From assembly GCF_004379255.2 (NCBI RefSeq), contig NC_056050.1:19275514-19339513 (forward strand): a DNA stretch of 64,000 nucleotides, written 5' to 3'. Within the stretch, counting starts at the first letter, position 1, and each line of letters begins with the position of its first letter. Shown one piece after another: positions 11,566 through 23,092 of this stretch. Source of the DNA: Salvia splendens. Its lineage: Eukaryota > Streptophyta > Magnoliopsida > Lamiales > Lamiaceae. A program made the position numbers and the translations under genes. The notes below the pieces were generated by a model that did no database searches, was not told where the DNA came from, and was given only the letters and a program-made list of their open reading frames with translations.

Positions 11566-12325
11566 TAATTTGGTGCTATAAGTTTGGTTTAAATGTTATG
11601 TCATGTCTGTGATTGTTTTTATTGTGATGATGTTGTTGTGTGCCTAATGCCTAGTTTGTGAGTTCTCTCTATTAGGCTATAGAGCTATATTGTCTGATGC
11701 CTAGTTTGTGAGTTCGTTCCATCAGGCAATAGGACTATGTAAACGAATTCGGGTTTGAGTAGGGTCGCATACCCTAACAGACTAGTGTATACAGTTGGGA
11801 TCGGGAGTCGTCCTTGCTAGTCGCCGGTCTCTTGGGCGAATAGTGTGGCCACACATTCGTCGCACTACGGAAAGGTTGTGATTGATGGATTGTTGAGGAA
11901 ACAGAGAGATTATTTTGACTGGCCAGTCTATGAAATTATTTGTGATTGTCGATGATATTCTTTTCATAACACAAAAAAAATCAAGTTCACTATGGTATGG
12001 ATGTCATAATAGTTAAAATATTTTCGGCATAAGTCCACTAAGTATTTATAGTACTCAGCATTGCATGTGTTTTCCTTATATGCAGGTTGAGCGGTGACGA
12101 ACTTGGTTGTGTTGAGCTAAAATTGAAGTCATGTTGGTTTCTTTTTTAATTTCGAGTGTTGAATATGATGCCAGTTGTCTTTGGATTTAATGTCAAGATA
12201 TTACTTTAATATTTCCTCTGTTTATTTGAATATTAAATCTGTCGGTCAAGCTCTTTATGAAAATCTTAGATAATTTTCCGTTCTTAATGTCTCATTAATC
12301 ACGACCATCTACATTTATTAACCCT
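11566..12325. repeat. LTR-like dispersed repeat fragment
   Basis: This stretch contains two copies of TGCCTAATGCCTAGTTTGTG-like sequence (about 11640 and 11695). A 3' part (11985-12125) recurs at 29080-29215; both share CATGTGTTTTCC and TGAGCGGTGAC. It resembles the LTR of a chromovirus-type gypsy element, but no coding part confirms that. Confidence 0.5.
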
Positions 12326-12479
12326 AAAAAGTTCGCTTGTGACATATATTGAGTAGCATCGTAAGTGCTCTTTACTTATTTCATGCAAAATGTTAGGTCT
12401 TTAAAAAGTTCGCTTGTGACATATATTGAGTAGCATCGTAAGTGCTCTTTACTTATTTCATGCAAAATGTTAGGTCTTG
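12326..12479. repeat. Near-perfect 77-bp tandem duplication
   Basis: AAAAAGTTCGCTTGTGACAT begins at 12326 and again at 12403. The two units are almost identical to their ends, so the duplication is recent. Confidence 0.95.
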
Positions 12480-12893
12480 TTTACTTATTTTATTCACTTT
12501 TTATCTTTATCTCTCCTGCACATCTTTCCTCTTAATCAATAATAGTAGTACTATACATCTGCAATAATTTGAAGTAATATATATATCTGCAATAATTTGA
12601 ATACAGTAGGAGAGGGAGGAAAATTGATTTTGCCCTGCAATGTATTGAGGCATTAAAAATGGTACTAGTGTTTTTCCAAAAACCATTTTAGGAAAAAGTT
12701 GATATGAACACGATACAAAGGAAAAAAATTTCGATTTAGTACTTTTAATGCACAATCTTTAACAAATGAAAATAATTTTTGAAAAATCTTAATATATAGG
12801 AGTATTAATTTTCCCACATCGAAGCACGTCGCGATACAAAAAAATATTTTAACATCCATATTTTACTGAAACTGTCTCTTAGCTCATACAATT
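12480..12893. other. AT-rich repeat debris
   Basis: It includes a short duplication (TCTGCAATAATTTGAA, twice near 12556-12600) and an inverted copy of part of the repeat at 4128-4700. No gene was seen. Confidence 0.55.
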
Positions 12894-13105
12894 GGTTTCT
12901 CCTGGTCATTTACCGGAGTAAAGGTGAGCTTTTTGTATAATGTCTTATCTTCAAGCCTTACTACCTCCGTATGTAAATTTTGTGTTCTTCATTTTGTAGG
13001 CATATTTTTTAAAGCTAGCAAGCTATCAAGTCCCTTACCCATCAACACCTTCATCCTTATTTTCGTTCAAGATAAATTCTCTTGAAACTAAATTTATTTA
13101 TAGCG

Positions 13106-13184
13106 TTTTCATCTATTAGCCAAACATGTTGATGAACTTAGAACTTATTGGTAGGAAGGGCTACTTTTCATCTATTAGCCAAAC
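13106..13184. repeat. Short tandem duplication at the copia target site
   Basis: TTTTCATCTATTAGCCAAAC occurs at 13106 and again at 13165, a 59-bp unit. The second copy is broken at CAAAC by the copia insertion and resumes after it at 20677 with ATGTTGATGAACTTAG. Confidence 0.9.
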
Positions 13185-13531
13185 TGTAAAAAATCATGGA
13201 TTAAATATGCCCGGTCAATGGATTTTGACCAAATAATAAATGTGACGAGACATTTAATTTTGTGAAATTAAATGACATAGCGTCGATCTACATTTTACGT
13301 AGGTAAATGTAGTATATTCACTTTCTCAAATCCGATTTCCGGTGAGTGAGAAATAGTGGATTAAAGTTGGGCATAATTAGCTTTTAATTAAAGCTTGGAG
13401 ATGGAGCTTAGGGAATAATTAACTAGTGTTAATTATCCCACATTGGAGGATTAACACATCTTTAATGTGTATAAATTAAGTGACTTTATGTTACTTAATA
13501 ATTATAGTGGACCAAGATGGGTGAAAGAGCC

Positions 13532-13759
13532 CACACGCGCGCACACGCGCGCGCCGCCGCCGCCCGCCCGCCCGAGCCCGAGCCCGTGCCCGTGCCCGTG
13601 CCCGTGCACGTGCTCGTGCTCGTGCTCGTGCTCGTGGTCGCGGGCGCGGGCCGCGGGCCGCGGGCCTCGGGCCCGGGCCCGATCTCGATCTCGATCTTGA
13701 TCTTGATCTTGGACTTGGACTTGGACTTGGACTTGGACTTGGACTTGGACTTGGATCTT
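13532..13759 (+). repeat. GC-rich hexanucleotide cascade in the 5' LTR
   Basis: The tract starts with CACACGCGCG and CCG/CCCG runs. It then passes through blocks of related six-base units: CCCGAG, CCCGTG (four), CTCGTG (four), CGGGC-rich units, GATCTC and GATCTT, and finally seven GGACTT units. Adjacent blocks often differ by one base. Copy numbers differ from the 3' LTR. Confidence 0.9.
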
Positions 13760-14000
13760 GGCAATTGGTCTTTGGGCTTGGTGCTTGGCCCAAACTATTC
13801 TTTTTGGACCACCGCCGAGTCAGCAATCCAAGTGGCTTGACACGTCGTCAAGCGAGGCACAGTCACGGTTGCCACGTGAGAAATCCACACGCTCCACACA
13901 CGGATGGCACACTCCTGCCACACGTCTGTAACCGACGTCGGTTACGAATTGCCATGATGACAGCCATCATGGCTGTTGACCCCCTGCAGTGGACTGAGCC

Positions 14001-14009
14001 TATAAATAG
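14001..14009 (+). promoter_or_regulatory. TATA box of the copia 5' LTR
   Basis: TATAAATAG sits within the LTR in sequence GAGCCTATAAATAGGCC, consistent with the element promoter. The same box occurs at 20297-20305 in the 3' LTR. Confidence 0.75.
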
Positions 14010-14376
14010 GCCAGCCATTCCATGCATCACTACACAATTCAAAAAGCATTCTGCATCATAAGCTCTCTCCCTCTCCCTGCATAGTTTTTTCTGTCGAAGC
14101 TCTGCCCTCTCCTCCATCCAGTTCGCCGGAGCTCTGTTGATTGCGGTGCTGCATCAATAGAGACGTAGCCGTTTTACCTTTGGGGACGACACGCCAAACC
14201 GAGGAGCACTACCCGGGGCGTATCTCGTCTTGCGGGAAGAGGCCTCCTCGACTCGGCTAATCACACTGGTTTAGTAGTTTCGATTATACGTTGTATTTTT
14301 AAGTTCAGTTCTTCCTTTCCTTTCTTTTGGGTTGTATTACGCCCGGTAGTTATCTTTGTAATCCCAGAAACCAACA

Positions 14377-14400
14377 ATCGCAAGACGAGATAACTTGCCT
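14377..14400 (+). other. Presumed primer-binding region, non-canonical
   Basis: The base after the LTR end (fixed by comparing both LTRs) begins ATCGCAAGACGAGATAAC. The usual TGGTATCAGAGC complement of initiator tRNA-Met is absent here. A different tRNA or an internal tRNA part may prime replication. Confidence 0.5.
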
Positions 14401-14464
14401 TTGAAGGAATTTGGACTTCTAAACTGAACTAAAACTTTCGAAATATTAAACACCTTTGCTGGAG

Positions 14465-15757
14465 ATGTCTACCGACTCCAACACCGCCGCTGCCACCACC
14501 GCCGCCGCCATTCCCTCCACCATGGCGACCACTGGACCGGTCAACACTTCATCGATTCCCTCGATGATGCCAACTCCTGGCTTCCCAGCCGCTTCATCCA
14601 CCGTCCCTTGGGTTTGGGACAACCCCTTCGGGGCGTCCACTGGTTCCACCTTTGGTGGTTCGGTTGGTTCCACTTTTAGTGGTTCCTTCGGATCCTTTAA
14701 TGGATCGAGTGTTGGTGCCTTCGGGCTCAATACTAGTGTTGGATCTTTCGGGATCAACACGAATGCTGGGGCCTTCGGGTCTCATGCGGGTGCTAGTCCC
14801 TTCGGGGCTGGTACGACCATGGCGGGCTCTATGCCCAACATGAATGGTGGGGGCTCTATGCCCAACCAAGTTGTTGGCTCCTTCGGGGGCAACGGAATTG
14901 GTTCCTTCCAAGGACCAACTGCGGCACCTTTGGCACCAAGAATGATGCCACCTGCCGAGAAGCCACCAAAGTTTGGAGGATCTGACTTCAAGCGGTGGTA
15001 CCAGAAGATGTTGTTCTACTTGACAACATTGGGCGTCGCCAACTTCCTCACGGAGAACGAGCCGCCCGCGCCAAGCGACCAAGAGACTAGGCTCGAAGTC
15101 ATGGCGGACTATGAAGCTTGGAGAAAAGGGGATTATCTATGTAAAAACTTTATTTTAAGTGCATTAGATGATAGCCTCTATAATGTATACTCCAATGTAA
15201 CCACATCTAAACAAATGTGGGAAAGCCTAGAGAAGAAATATAGCATAGACAATGCTGCAGGGACTGAACAGGTTGTAGCATCCAAGTTTATGGACTACAA
15301 GATGGTCGACTCTCGACCCATCATGGAGCAAGTCCAAGAGCTCCAAATGATCATCCACTCCTTAGTGGCTGAAGGGATGACCTTGCCCGATAAGTTCCTA
15401 AGGTGCACGATCATTGACAAGCTCCCTCCAAGTTGGAAGGACTTCAAGAGTTATCTCAAGCACAAGCGAAAGCAGATGACCCTTGAAGACTTGATCGTGA
15501 AGTTGCGCATTGAGGCCGACGTGCGCAAAAGTGATCAGAAGGCTAAAGGCTTCACCCCAAATGAAGCCAAAGCCAACCTGTTGGAGCGGGGCGGTCCCTC
15601 CAACAAACGCCCTCGCCCAAACCGTCCAAACGACAAAGGGAAGGGAAAGCAGCCTTCAAAGAAGTTTGAAGGCGACTGCTACAAATGTGGCAAACCGGGC
15701 CACTTTGCCAAAGACTTGCCGCAGCAAGAAGAAGAAGCCGGCAGCCCACGTCGTTGA
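14465..15757 (+). pseudogene. Copia Gag with FG-rich N-terminus and broken zinc knuckle
   Basis: Gag coats element RNA in the cytoplasm. The first ATG in frame is at 14465 (MSTDSN). Residues about 50-125 are a low-complexity Gly/Ser/Phe/Asn region with repeated FG pairs (VGSTFSGSFGSF, VGAFGLNT). A typical copia gag domain follows (KFGGSDFKRWYQKMLFYL through DKFLRCTIIDKLPPSWKDF). Near the end comes a CCHC knuckle, [13 protein letters not shown], whose last Cys is lost by an extra T at about 15716-15717. This puts protease in another frame. Plant copia elements normally read gag and pol as one frame, so the shift looks like damage and not programmed frameshifting. It could also be a sequencing error. 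Confidence 0.85.
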
Positions 15758-18700
15758 GAAGGAGTTCAAGGACTGGGATGAGAACGACCTCATTGCAGTG
15801 GTCACTGAAGAGGTTAACCTTGTTGATAACAAGGGAGGCTGGTACATCGACACCGGCGCTACTGCTCATGTTTGCTCCGACAGGAGCAAGTTTGCCTCCT
15901 ACACTGCTGTTGAAGGGAGGAAGATCAACATGGGGAATCAAGCTTCGTCAGAAGTCCTCGGCGTTGGCAACGTGATTCTCATGATGACGTCTGGCCTAAC
16001 TATCACTTTGAAGGATGTGCTGCATGTCCCGGACATCCGCAAGAACCTAGTGTCAGGATCAATACTAGTTAATAAAGGGTTTAAACTTGTATTTGAGTCC
16101 GATAGGTTTGTCTTGTATAAGTTTGGAAAATCCATCGGAAAAGGTTATGTAACCGATGGGCTTTTCAAGCTTAGTGTAGCAACTCGAAGTGTTGCGAAGC
16201 CATTGGCCAATAAGAATAAAGCATCTACTTCCTCTTATTTGATTGAGTCTTCAAATTTGTGGCATTGTAGATTGGGACATGTAAATTCAAAAGCCATTAA
16301 AAGATTAGTAAATTTAGATTTACTAAAGGCTAATGAATTGGATATCCAAGATAAATGTGAAATTTGTCTTGAAGCAAAAATGACTAAGTTGCCGTTTCAC
16401 TCGGTTGAACGAAGCACAAAACCCCTTGAATTAATTCACACGGATGTATGTGATTTAAAGATGTTGCAAACTAGAGGTGGTAAAAAGTACTTTATCACTT
16501 TCATAGATGATTGCACAAGATATTGCTACATTTATCTTTTAAGAAGCAAAGATGAAGCAATAGAGGCGTTCAAAAAATTATAAGAACGAAGTTGAGAATC
16601 AACTTGGTTGTAAAATCAAAATGATTCGAAGCGATAGAGGAGGCGAATATGTAGCCCCGTTTGAGGAGTTATGCAACGCAAGTGGTATAATTCATCAAAC
16701 AACTGCTCCATATTCACCACAATCTAATGGTGTTGCAGAACGCAAGAATCGAACTCTAAAAGAGATGATGAATGCTCTGCTACTCAGTTCAGGATTACCA
16801 CATAACATGTGGGGGGAAGCTGTTTTGACAGCAAACTATATCTTGAATAAAATCCCTCTCAAAGGAAAAGATGTTACTCCTTATGAGTTGTGGAAGGGAA
16901 GGAAGCCATCCTACAAATACCTCAAAGTGTGGGGGTGTTTGGCAAAGGTGATGGTTCCTCCGCCCAAAGAAGTTACAATCGGACCTAAGACGGTTGATTG
17001 CATCTTCATTGGATATGCACTTAACAGTAGTGCATATCGATTTGTTGTTCACAAGTCTGAAATATCGACTATCACAGTAGGAACAACAATTGAGTCGAGG
17101 AATGCTGTATTTCTCGAAAATACCTTTCCTTGCAAAGATAAGGAAAAAGTATCAACCAATTCTGAGACAAGAATTGAAGAAGCCACTAGTTCTAAACAAG
17201 TGGAAGAAGAAGCCACTAGTTCTAAATCAACAGATGCGGAACCTGAATCGCGCAAGCGTGCAAGGCCCGATCCAAAAGATACAGTACTAAGACGTGGTAA
17301 TAGAGTCAGAACACCAAAAACTTTTGGTCCTGACTACATTGCTTTCATGTTGGATGAAGAACCAACATCGATAAAAGTAGCCTTTGCTGGCCCAGACGGG
17401 CTGCATTGGAGAGAAGCTGTTCAAAGCGAAATTGATTCAATTTTGCTAAACCACACATGGGTGTTGGTTGATTTGCCCGAAGGTGCTAAACCTTTAGGAT
17501 GCAAATGGGTTCTTAAAAGAAAGTTTAAGGCCGATGGAACAGTTGATAAGTATAAAGCCCGATTAGTAGTAAAGGGTTTTAAACAAAAAGAAGGACATGA
17601 CTTCTTCGATACCTATTCACCTGTAACAAGGATTACATCTATCCGGGTGCTTCTCGCTATTGCTGCATTGCACAATCTCGAGATTCATCAAATGGATGTA
17701 AAGACCCGCGTTTCTGAATGGTGAACTAGAAGACGAAATCTACATGGAACAACCCGAAGGGTTTGTAGTACCTGGACAAGAGAAAAAGGTATGCAAGCTC
17801 GTGAAATCCCTATATGGATTGAAACAAGCGCCATTGCAATGGCACTTGAAGTTTGATAATGTGATGTTATCAAATGGGTTTAAAATCAACGAGTGCGACA
17901 AATGTGTCTACATCAAGAGCACTAATAACGGTCATGTTATAGTGTGTCTCTACGTTGATGATATGTTAATCTTGGGTAGCAACACTCAAGTAATTAACGA
18001 TACAAAGGCCATGTTAAAGAGAAACTTTGACATGAAAGACATGGGTCTAGCCGATGTAATTCTTGGAATGAAGATTTTAAGAACGAATGATGGAATCATC
18101 TTAACACAATCACATTATGTTGAGAAGATATTGAATAAATTCAAAGCCTATGATGGCGCGCCGGTTAAGACTCCAATTGAACTCGACGTTCACTTGAGCA
18201 AAAACAAAGGCGAGCCCGTTGCACAAGAAGAGTATGCACGGGTCATCGGGTGCATTATGTACTTGACTAATTGCACTCGACCTGACATTGCTTGTGCCGT
18301 GAACAAGTTAAGTCGTTACACGAGCAATCCAAGCAAAGAGCATTGGAGAGCTCTTGTGAGGGTTTTGAGATATTTAAAACACACTCAAAATCTTGGGCTA
18401 CACTTCTCGAGATACCCCCCGGTGCTTGAAGGGTACTGTGATGCCAATTGGATATCCGATAATAGAGACTCACTTTCAACAAGTGGATATGTCTTTACTA
18501 TTGGGGGTGGTGCTGTATCGTGGAAATCCACAAAACAGACCTGTATAGCCCGATCAACAATGGAATCGGAGTTCATTGCCTTGGATAAGGCTGGTGAGGA
18601 AGCCGAGTGGCTTAAGAACTTCCTTGAAGACATTCCATGTTGGTCTAAGCCAGTGCCACCAGTGCTGATTCACTGCGATAGCCAAGCGGCTATTGGAAGG

Positions 18701-18901
18701 GCAAACAATGGTTTCTATAACGGTAAGTCTCGACATATACGTCGACGACATAACACCGTGAGACATTTGATCACAACAGGGGTGATTACAATTGACTATG
18801 TGAAGTCAATAGATAATCTAGCGGATCCGCTAACCAAAGGGTTAAACCGTGATCAAATGAATAAGTTGCTAGAGGGAATGGGTTTGAAATCCACAAACTA
18901 A
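15717..18901 (+). pseudogene. Copia Pol: protease, integrase, reverse transcriptase, RNase H (frameshifted)
   Basis: The order is: protease with [10 protein letters not shown] (about 15841), the integrase zinc region LWHCRLGH...CEICLEAK (16258-16370), the integrase core with HTDVCD, MIRSDRGGEY and GVAERKNRT, then reverse transcriptase ([30 protein letters not shown]) and RNase H ([17 protein letters not shown]). Two further one-base insertions break the frame, one near 16578 (after EAFKK) and one near 17706 (after MDVKT). The stop is TAA at 18899-18901. All catalytic motifs of the four enzymes can still be recognised, so damage is recent and light. Products would make the cDNA and integrate it. 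Confidence 0.93.
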
Positions 18902-19468
18902 AGAATTGTCATAGTGGTAACCCAACCATGATGACTGGAGATCCCAAGAACTTGGTTCAAAGGGACAACTAAGCTATGAGAGTTCATGGAAAAACACTCA
19001 AACTATATCTATTCCCTAGAGAGCAATAGAGTGTTGGAGAACTTGCCTCGTGGTAAAGGCTAAGTCTATGACTTTTAATGGTTCTTAAGGATCTCAAAGA
19101 GATGGAATTCTCAAAGAGACCAAGTATGGCAAGGTACTTGACTAAGAATCACCTACGTAAGTGCGAAGTGTGGTCGCTTCATAAAAAAACGCACTTATGA
19201 ATCCAAAGTGGTGTCCAAGACCGCAATGGACACAAAACGTGAGAACGGATGAGGTTGAGGTGTTTAAGTGTTAACACCATTGTCTCGGTGCACGCCGTGG
19301 GGGATTAGTTCAAAGCATCGCGCTACTAAGCCGCCTGTGTATCCGATGGTGTCGACTATGGAGGGTTCAAAGTCAACAACTACCTATCCTTATGCTTATA
19401 TACCTCGCGAGGGTTGAGCTTGTGTCTGCATGCATATGCATTCGGCTATTTCCACTCATGTGGGGGAT
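18902..19468 (+). other. 3' untranslated part and polypurine tract of the copia element
   Basis: There is no coding frame between the pol stop and the 3' LTR. The stretch ends with CATGTGGGGGAT, a purine run right before the LTR that would prime plus-strand synthesis. Confidence 0.75.
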
Positions 19469-20671
19469 TGTAAAAAATCATGGATTAAATATGCCCGGTC
19501 AATGGATTTTGACCAAATAATAAATGTGACGAGACATTTAATTTTGTGAAATTAAATGACATAGCGTCGATCTACATTTTACGTAGGTAAATGTAGTATA
19601 TTCACTTTCTCAAATCCGATTTCCGGTGAGTGAGAAATAGTGGATTAAAGTTGGGCATAATTAGCTTTTAATTAAAGCTTGGAGATGGAGCTTAGGGAAT
19701 AATTAACTAGTGTTAATTATCCCACATTGGAGGATTAACACATCTTTAATGTGTATAAATTAAGTGACTTTATGTTACTTAATAATTATAGTGGACCAAG
19801 ATGGGTGAAAGAGCCCACACGCGCGCACACGCGCGCGCCGCCGCCGCCCGCCCGCCCGAGCCCGAGCCCGTGCCCGTGCCCGTGCACGTGCTCGTGCTCG
19901 TGCTCGTGCTCGTGGTCGCGGGCGCGGGCCGCGGGCCTCGGGCCTCGGGCCTCGGGCCCGGGCCCGATCTCGATCTCGATCTTGATCTTGGACTTGGACT
20001 TGGACTTGGACTTGGACTTGGACTTGGACTTGGACTTGGATCTTGGCAATTGGTCTTTGGGTGGTCTTTGGGCTTGGTGCTTGGCCCAAACTATTCTTTT
20101 TGGACCACCGCCGAGTCAGCAATCCAAGTGGCTTGACACGTCGTCAAGCGAGGCACAGTCACGGTTGCCACGTGAGAAATCCACACGCTCCACACACGGA
20201 TGGCACACTCCTGCCACACGTCTGTAACCGACGTCGGTTACGAATTGCCATGATGACAGCCATCATGGCTGTTGACCCCCTGCAGTGGACTGAGCCTATA
20301 AATAGGCCAGCCATTCCATGCATCACTACACAATTCAAAAAGCATTCTGCATCATAAGCTCTCTCCCTCTCCCTGCATAGTTTTTTCTGTCGAAGCTCTG
20401 CCCTCTCCTCCATCCAGTTCGCCGGAGCTCTGTTGATTGCGGTGCTGCATCAATAGAGACGTAGCCGTTTTACCTTTGGGGACGACACGCCAAACCGAGG
20501 AGCACTACCGGGGCGTATCTCGTCTTGCGGGAAGAGGCCTCCTCGACTCGGCTAATCACACTGGTTTAGTAGTTTCGATTATACGTTGTATTTTTAAGTT
20601 CAGTTCTTCCTTTCCTTTCTTTTGGGTTGTATTACGCCCGGTAGTTATCTTTGTAATCCCAGAAACCAACA
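19469..20671 (+). repeat. 3' LTR of the copia element
   Basis: It matches the 5' LTR closely. Differences seen are repeat copy number in the hexamer cascade, a 10-bp duplication (GGTCTTTGGG near 20051-20070) and one missing C near 20509. A TATAAATAG box is at 20297-20305. Confidence 0.95.
19816..20045 (+). repeat. GC-rich hexanucleotide cascade in the 3' LTR
   Basis: The layout is that of the 5' LTR tract but with changed counts: three CCCGTG units instead of four, GGGCCTC units expanded to three, fewer GATCTT units and eight GGACTT units instead of seven. Confidence 0.9.
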
Positions 20672-20989
20672 CAAACATGTTGATGAACTTAGAACTTATT
20701 GGTAGGAAGGGCTAAAGTAGATCTGGAAATTGAAAATTTACTAAAAAAATGAATAAACTAATGGTCGATCACTTGTGAAGGAAGAAGAATAGAAGGTAAC
20801 TAAATATAAAAAACTTGTTCCTTTAAAAGTGAAGTGTAGTTACTTTTTATTTTGGAATATGTTGTGCCTAATTGGTTGTTGACATTTTCAAAATGATTTC
20901 GCTTTCACGACACATTTCTATTCTATAAGTAATTAATTAACTACAAAATTCATAATTTGAGCACATAATCCATAAATTAACACTATAAA

Positions 20990-23074
20990 ATGATTATGCC
21001 CCGCCAATGATGAACAAGTCCACATTTATCTGTCATAGACATGGCAATGGGCATAGCAACTGTATACGAAATACCCTATGTTTGAAGAGCTGTCAAAATA
21101 CTTCAATGTCTATATGAAAGTGGCCCAAAAATCTACATAATTAAGTATATAATTGTTACACACATAGCTCGTCAAAGTTGTCAGCATAAATAAATATTTA
21201 AGACGAATGTAGTGTTTTAAGGATCACCTTTCATGATTTTGTATTATGTCCAATGACATTGGGATATTATGGTGGTACGATTATGATCGTAAATATTTCA
21301 TCTAGCTATAGTATCAGGTGGTATCAAATTTTGAACCTGGAACATATGAGACTGGAAGGTTTACAAATGTATTGTAATAAAAGAGTAATGATAGTCATGA
21401 TGTCGTGTAAAACCAATTAAACTAATAAAATTAAAGAATCGTTCGTGAGATTTTATATAAAATGAACACATGTTTATAGTATATGTCAAACGTAAAGAAA
21501 TACTTTTGGAATGGACCAAAATTTTACCTGCCACAAGTCAAAAGCTGATTCAACTAAAAATAGGGGCGTCTGGATATCATTGACTAAGTTTTCCAGGAAT
21601 AGACAATGATTAATATGATTGTCGGCATATGCTATAAATAAAAACTTTTGGTGGATAAATTAGAAACCAACTTATATTCTTACATACCAATGCTGGATTC
21701 ATTCTTGTTGTACATGATGTCGAAAGTGAATTAGTTGATCCTTATGTTCCAAAAATGGTTAAAATTTAACAAATTAAATTATATGATCGTTCTATCAACT
21801 TCAAATTTTGGTAATAAAATAGAACTATGTTTCGCATGGAGCGCAATGAATCGTACATGCTATAGAAACCACATTAAAGTATCATCCTTCTCTCCACTCC
21901 GCTCCAATCAAGCCCTCCCTATTAGTAAAAAGTATTAATGAAATTAAAACTTCAATATAGTTATGTATAATTTAATTTGATAAAATTTCACTTAGTATAA
22001 GACTTACCCACGTATAAAAAAACCAGAATCGGAAATACATTTAACTATTGTGTTTTGGGATAATTGGGCCATTAACTTTTCACAACGCAAGATTGTGGTT
22101 AGACCACTTGTCAAGCTACCTATTAATATAACCCTAAAAAAACATGAACGTCGAAAACTATTTATTTAATTACATGAACAACACTAAATATTCCAAATCC
22201 GGGAGATTTTTTATACGTGTTGAGCATTGGTCATTCCCTTATTTAGAAATAGTTCTTCCGCCATATCATCGTAAATCCAAGCACCCTTAAGATAAATCAC
22301 CTTGTAATTGACATTTATTTCCTAAACCAAACATTTATCATCGTAATATTGATACGAAATCAAAACCTAAAAACTAAGTAATAGTTTAAAAGTAGATCTA
22401 TTTAGAAGAATTTAAGGCTTACTTGATCAATTGACACGAAGGAAGATCCATCACAGTATAAAATGGTGAAATTAATCCAGTTATAGAATACTGATATTAA
22501 TAATGAAACGAAGTTCTATTTTACATATGGTAAAGAAGATGGGCATATGAAGAGCAGAAAATACAAACATCGATTATATGTAGTATTATCGTCGAGCATC
22601 CCGTCAAATTGGATTGGAGAATAAGGATAATAGTCCATCCTCCTCCTCCTACTTCCATAGTGACTTATTATTCTTTTACGACAATCGTCCAGCAAGATGC
22701 TCCACCCACCTCCATATAACAAATCAATTCTTTTAGCTAAACAATTACTATTAATTTCTTTTTTTTTCAAGAATACAATTTACTTGGATAAAAACAATCC
22801 AGTTGTTAACACCTTATTCATATGCCTTAATATAAACATACGCAGGTGGAGATCCATTTAGACACACTATGTATATCAAAACAACACCAAATTATATAAA
22901 TAAAAAATAAATATATTCTCATCTATTTATGAGTAAAAAACACTTACCAACACCCTTAGCAACAACACTCTTTAGAAGATTAATGTTTTTGAAATCGCAA
23001 GCACCATATATTTGAGTTGTTAGTGCAAGTGAGCACATAAAAAACAACATCAAATGACGAGCCACGATTTTCAT
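20990..23074 (-). pseudogene. Pectin acetylesterase pseudogene, left arm
   Basis: Pectin acetylesterases are secreted enzymes that deacetylate cell-wall pectin. The minus strand starts at ATG 23074 with a signal-peptide-like start (MKIVARHLMLFFMC...) and an exon ending 22948 at a GGTAAGTG donor. Further exon pieces match the family in order: VCLNGSPPAY (about 22840), GGGW (about 22700), IQFDGMLDDNTTYN, LTTILRCEK and KCISDSGFFIR (about 22020-22120), DIQTPLFLVESAFDLWQ (about 21550-21600) and GYFVYSCYAHCH (about 21050-21090). A stop follows AYE in exon 2. The nucleophile motif, GCSAGG in the family, reads GSLTSG, so the serine is replaced by leucine. It is non-functional. The 3' flank carries the copia insertion. 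Confidence 0.82.
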
Positions 23075-23092
23075 TGAATAAATAATCTGGTT

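Larger units (their letters stand above)
13185..14376 (+). repeat. 5' LTR of the copia element
   Basis: It begins TGTAAAAAATCATGG and ends AGAAACCAACA. It holds the GC-rich hexamer cascade in its U3-like part and a TATAAATAG box at 14001-14009. Confidence 0.95.
13185..20671 (+). mobile_element. Complete Ty1/copia LTR retrotransposon (7.5 kb)
   Basis: Two LTRs of 1192 and 1203 bp begin TGTAAAAAATC and end CCAACA. They are flanked by the 5-bp duplication CAAAC (13180-13184 and 20672-20676). The internal order is gag, protease, integrase, reverse transcriptase, RNase H, which is copia order. The LTRs look nearly identical apart from repeat-length changes, a 10-bp duplication and a one-base indel, so the insertion is young. 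Three one-base insertions break the polyprotein frame, so this copy is not coding-competent as read. Confidence 0.96.

Noticed and set aside
11566..12240. Open frames and a possible gene beside the Athila remnant
   Set aside because: Frames are short, without similarity, and part of the stretch recurs at 29080, so it is a dispersed repeat.
13491..13840. Arg/Ala-, Ser/Arg- and Lys/Ser-rich open frames on both strands
   Set aside because: They are translations of the GC-rich hexamer cascade in the LTR; every frame is open because the units are multiples of three. The same happens at 19775-20136.
14594..15082. Minus-strand frame opposite Gag
   Set aside because: It is a shadow of the Gly/Ser-rich Gag repeats; no independent signals were seen.
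15716..15717. Programmed +1 frameshift between gag and pol
   Set aside because: The shift falls within the zinc knuckle and removes its last Cys, and two more shifts follow in pol. Random insertion or sequence error is simpler.
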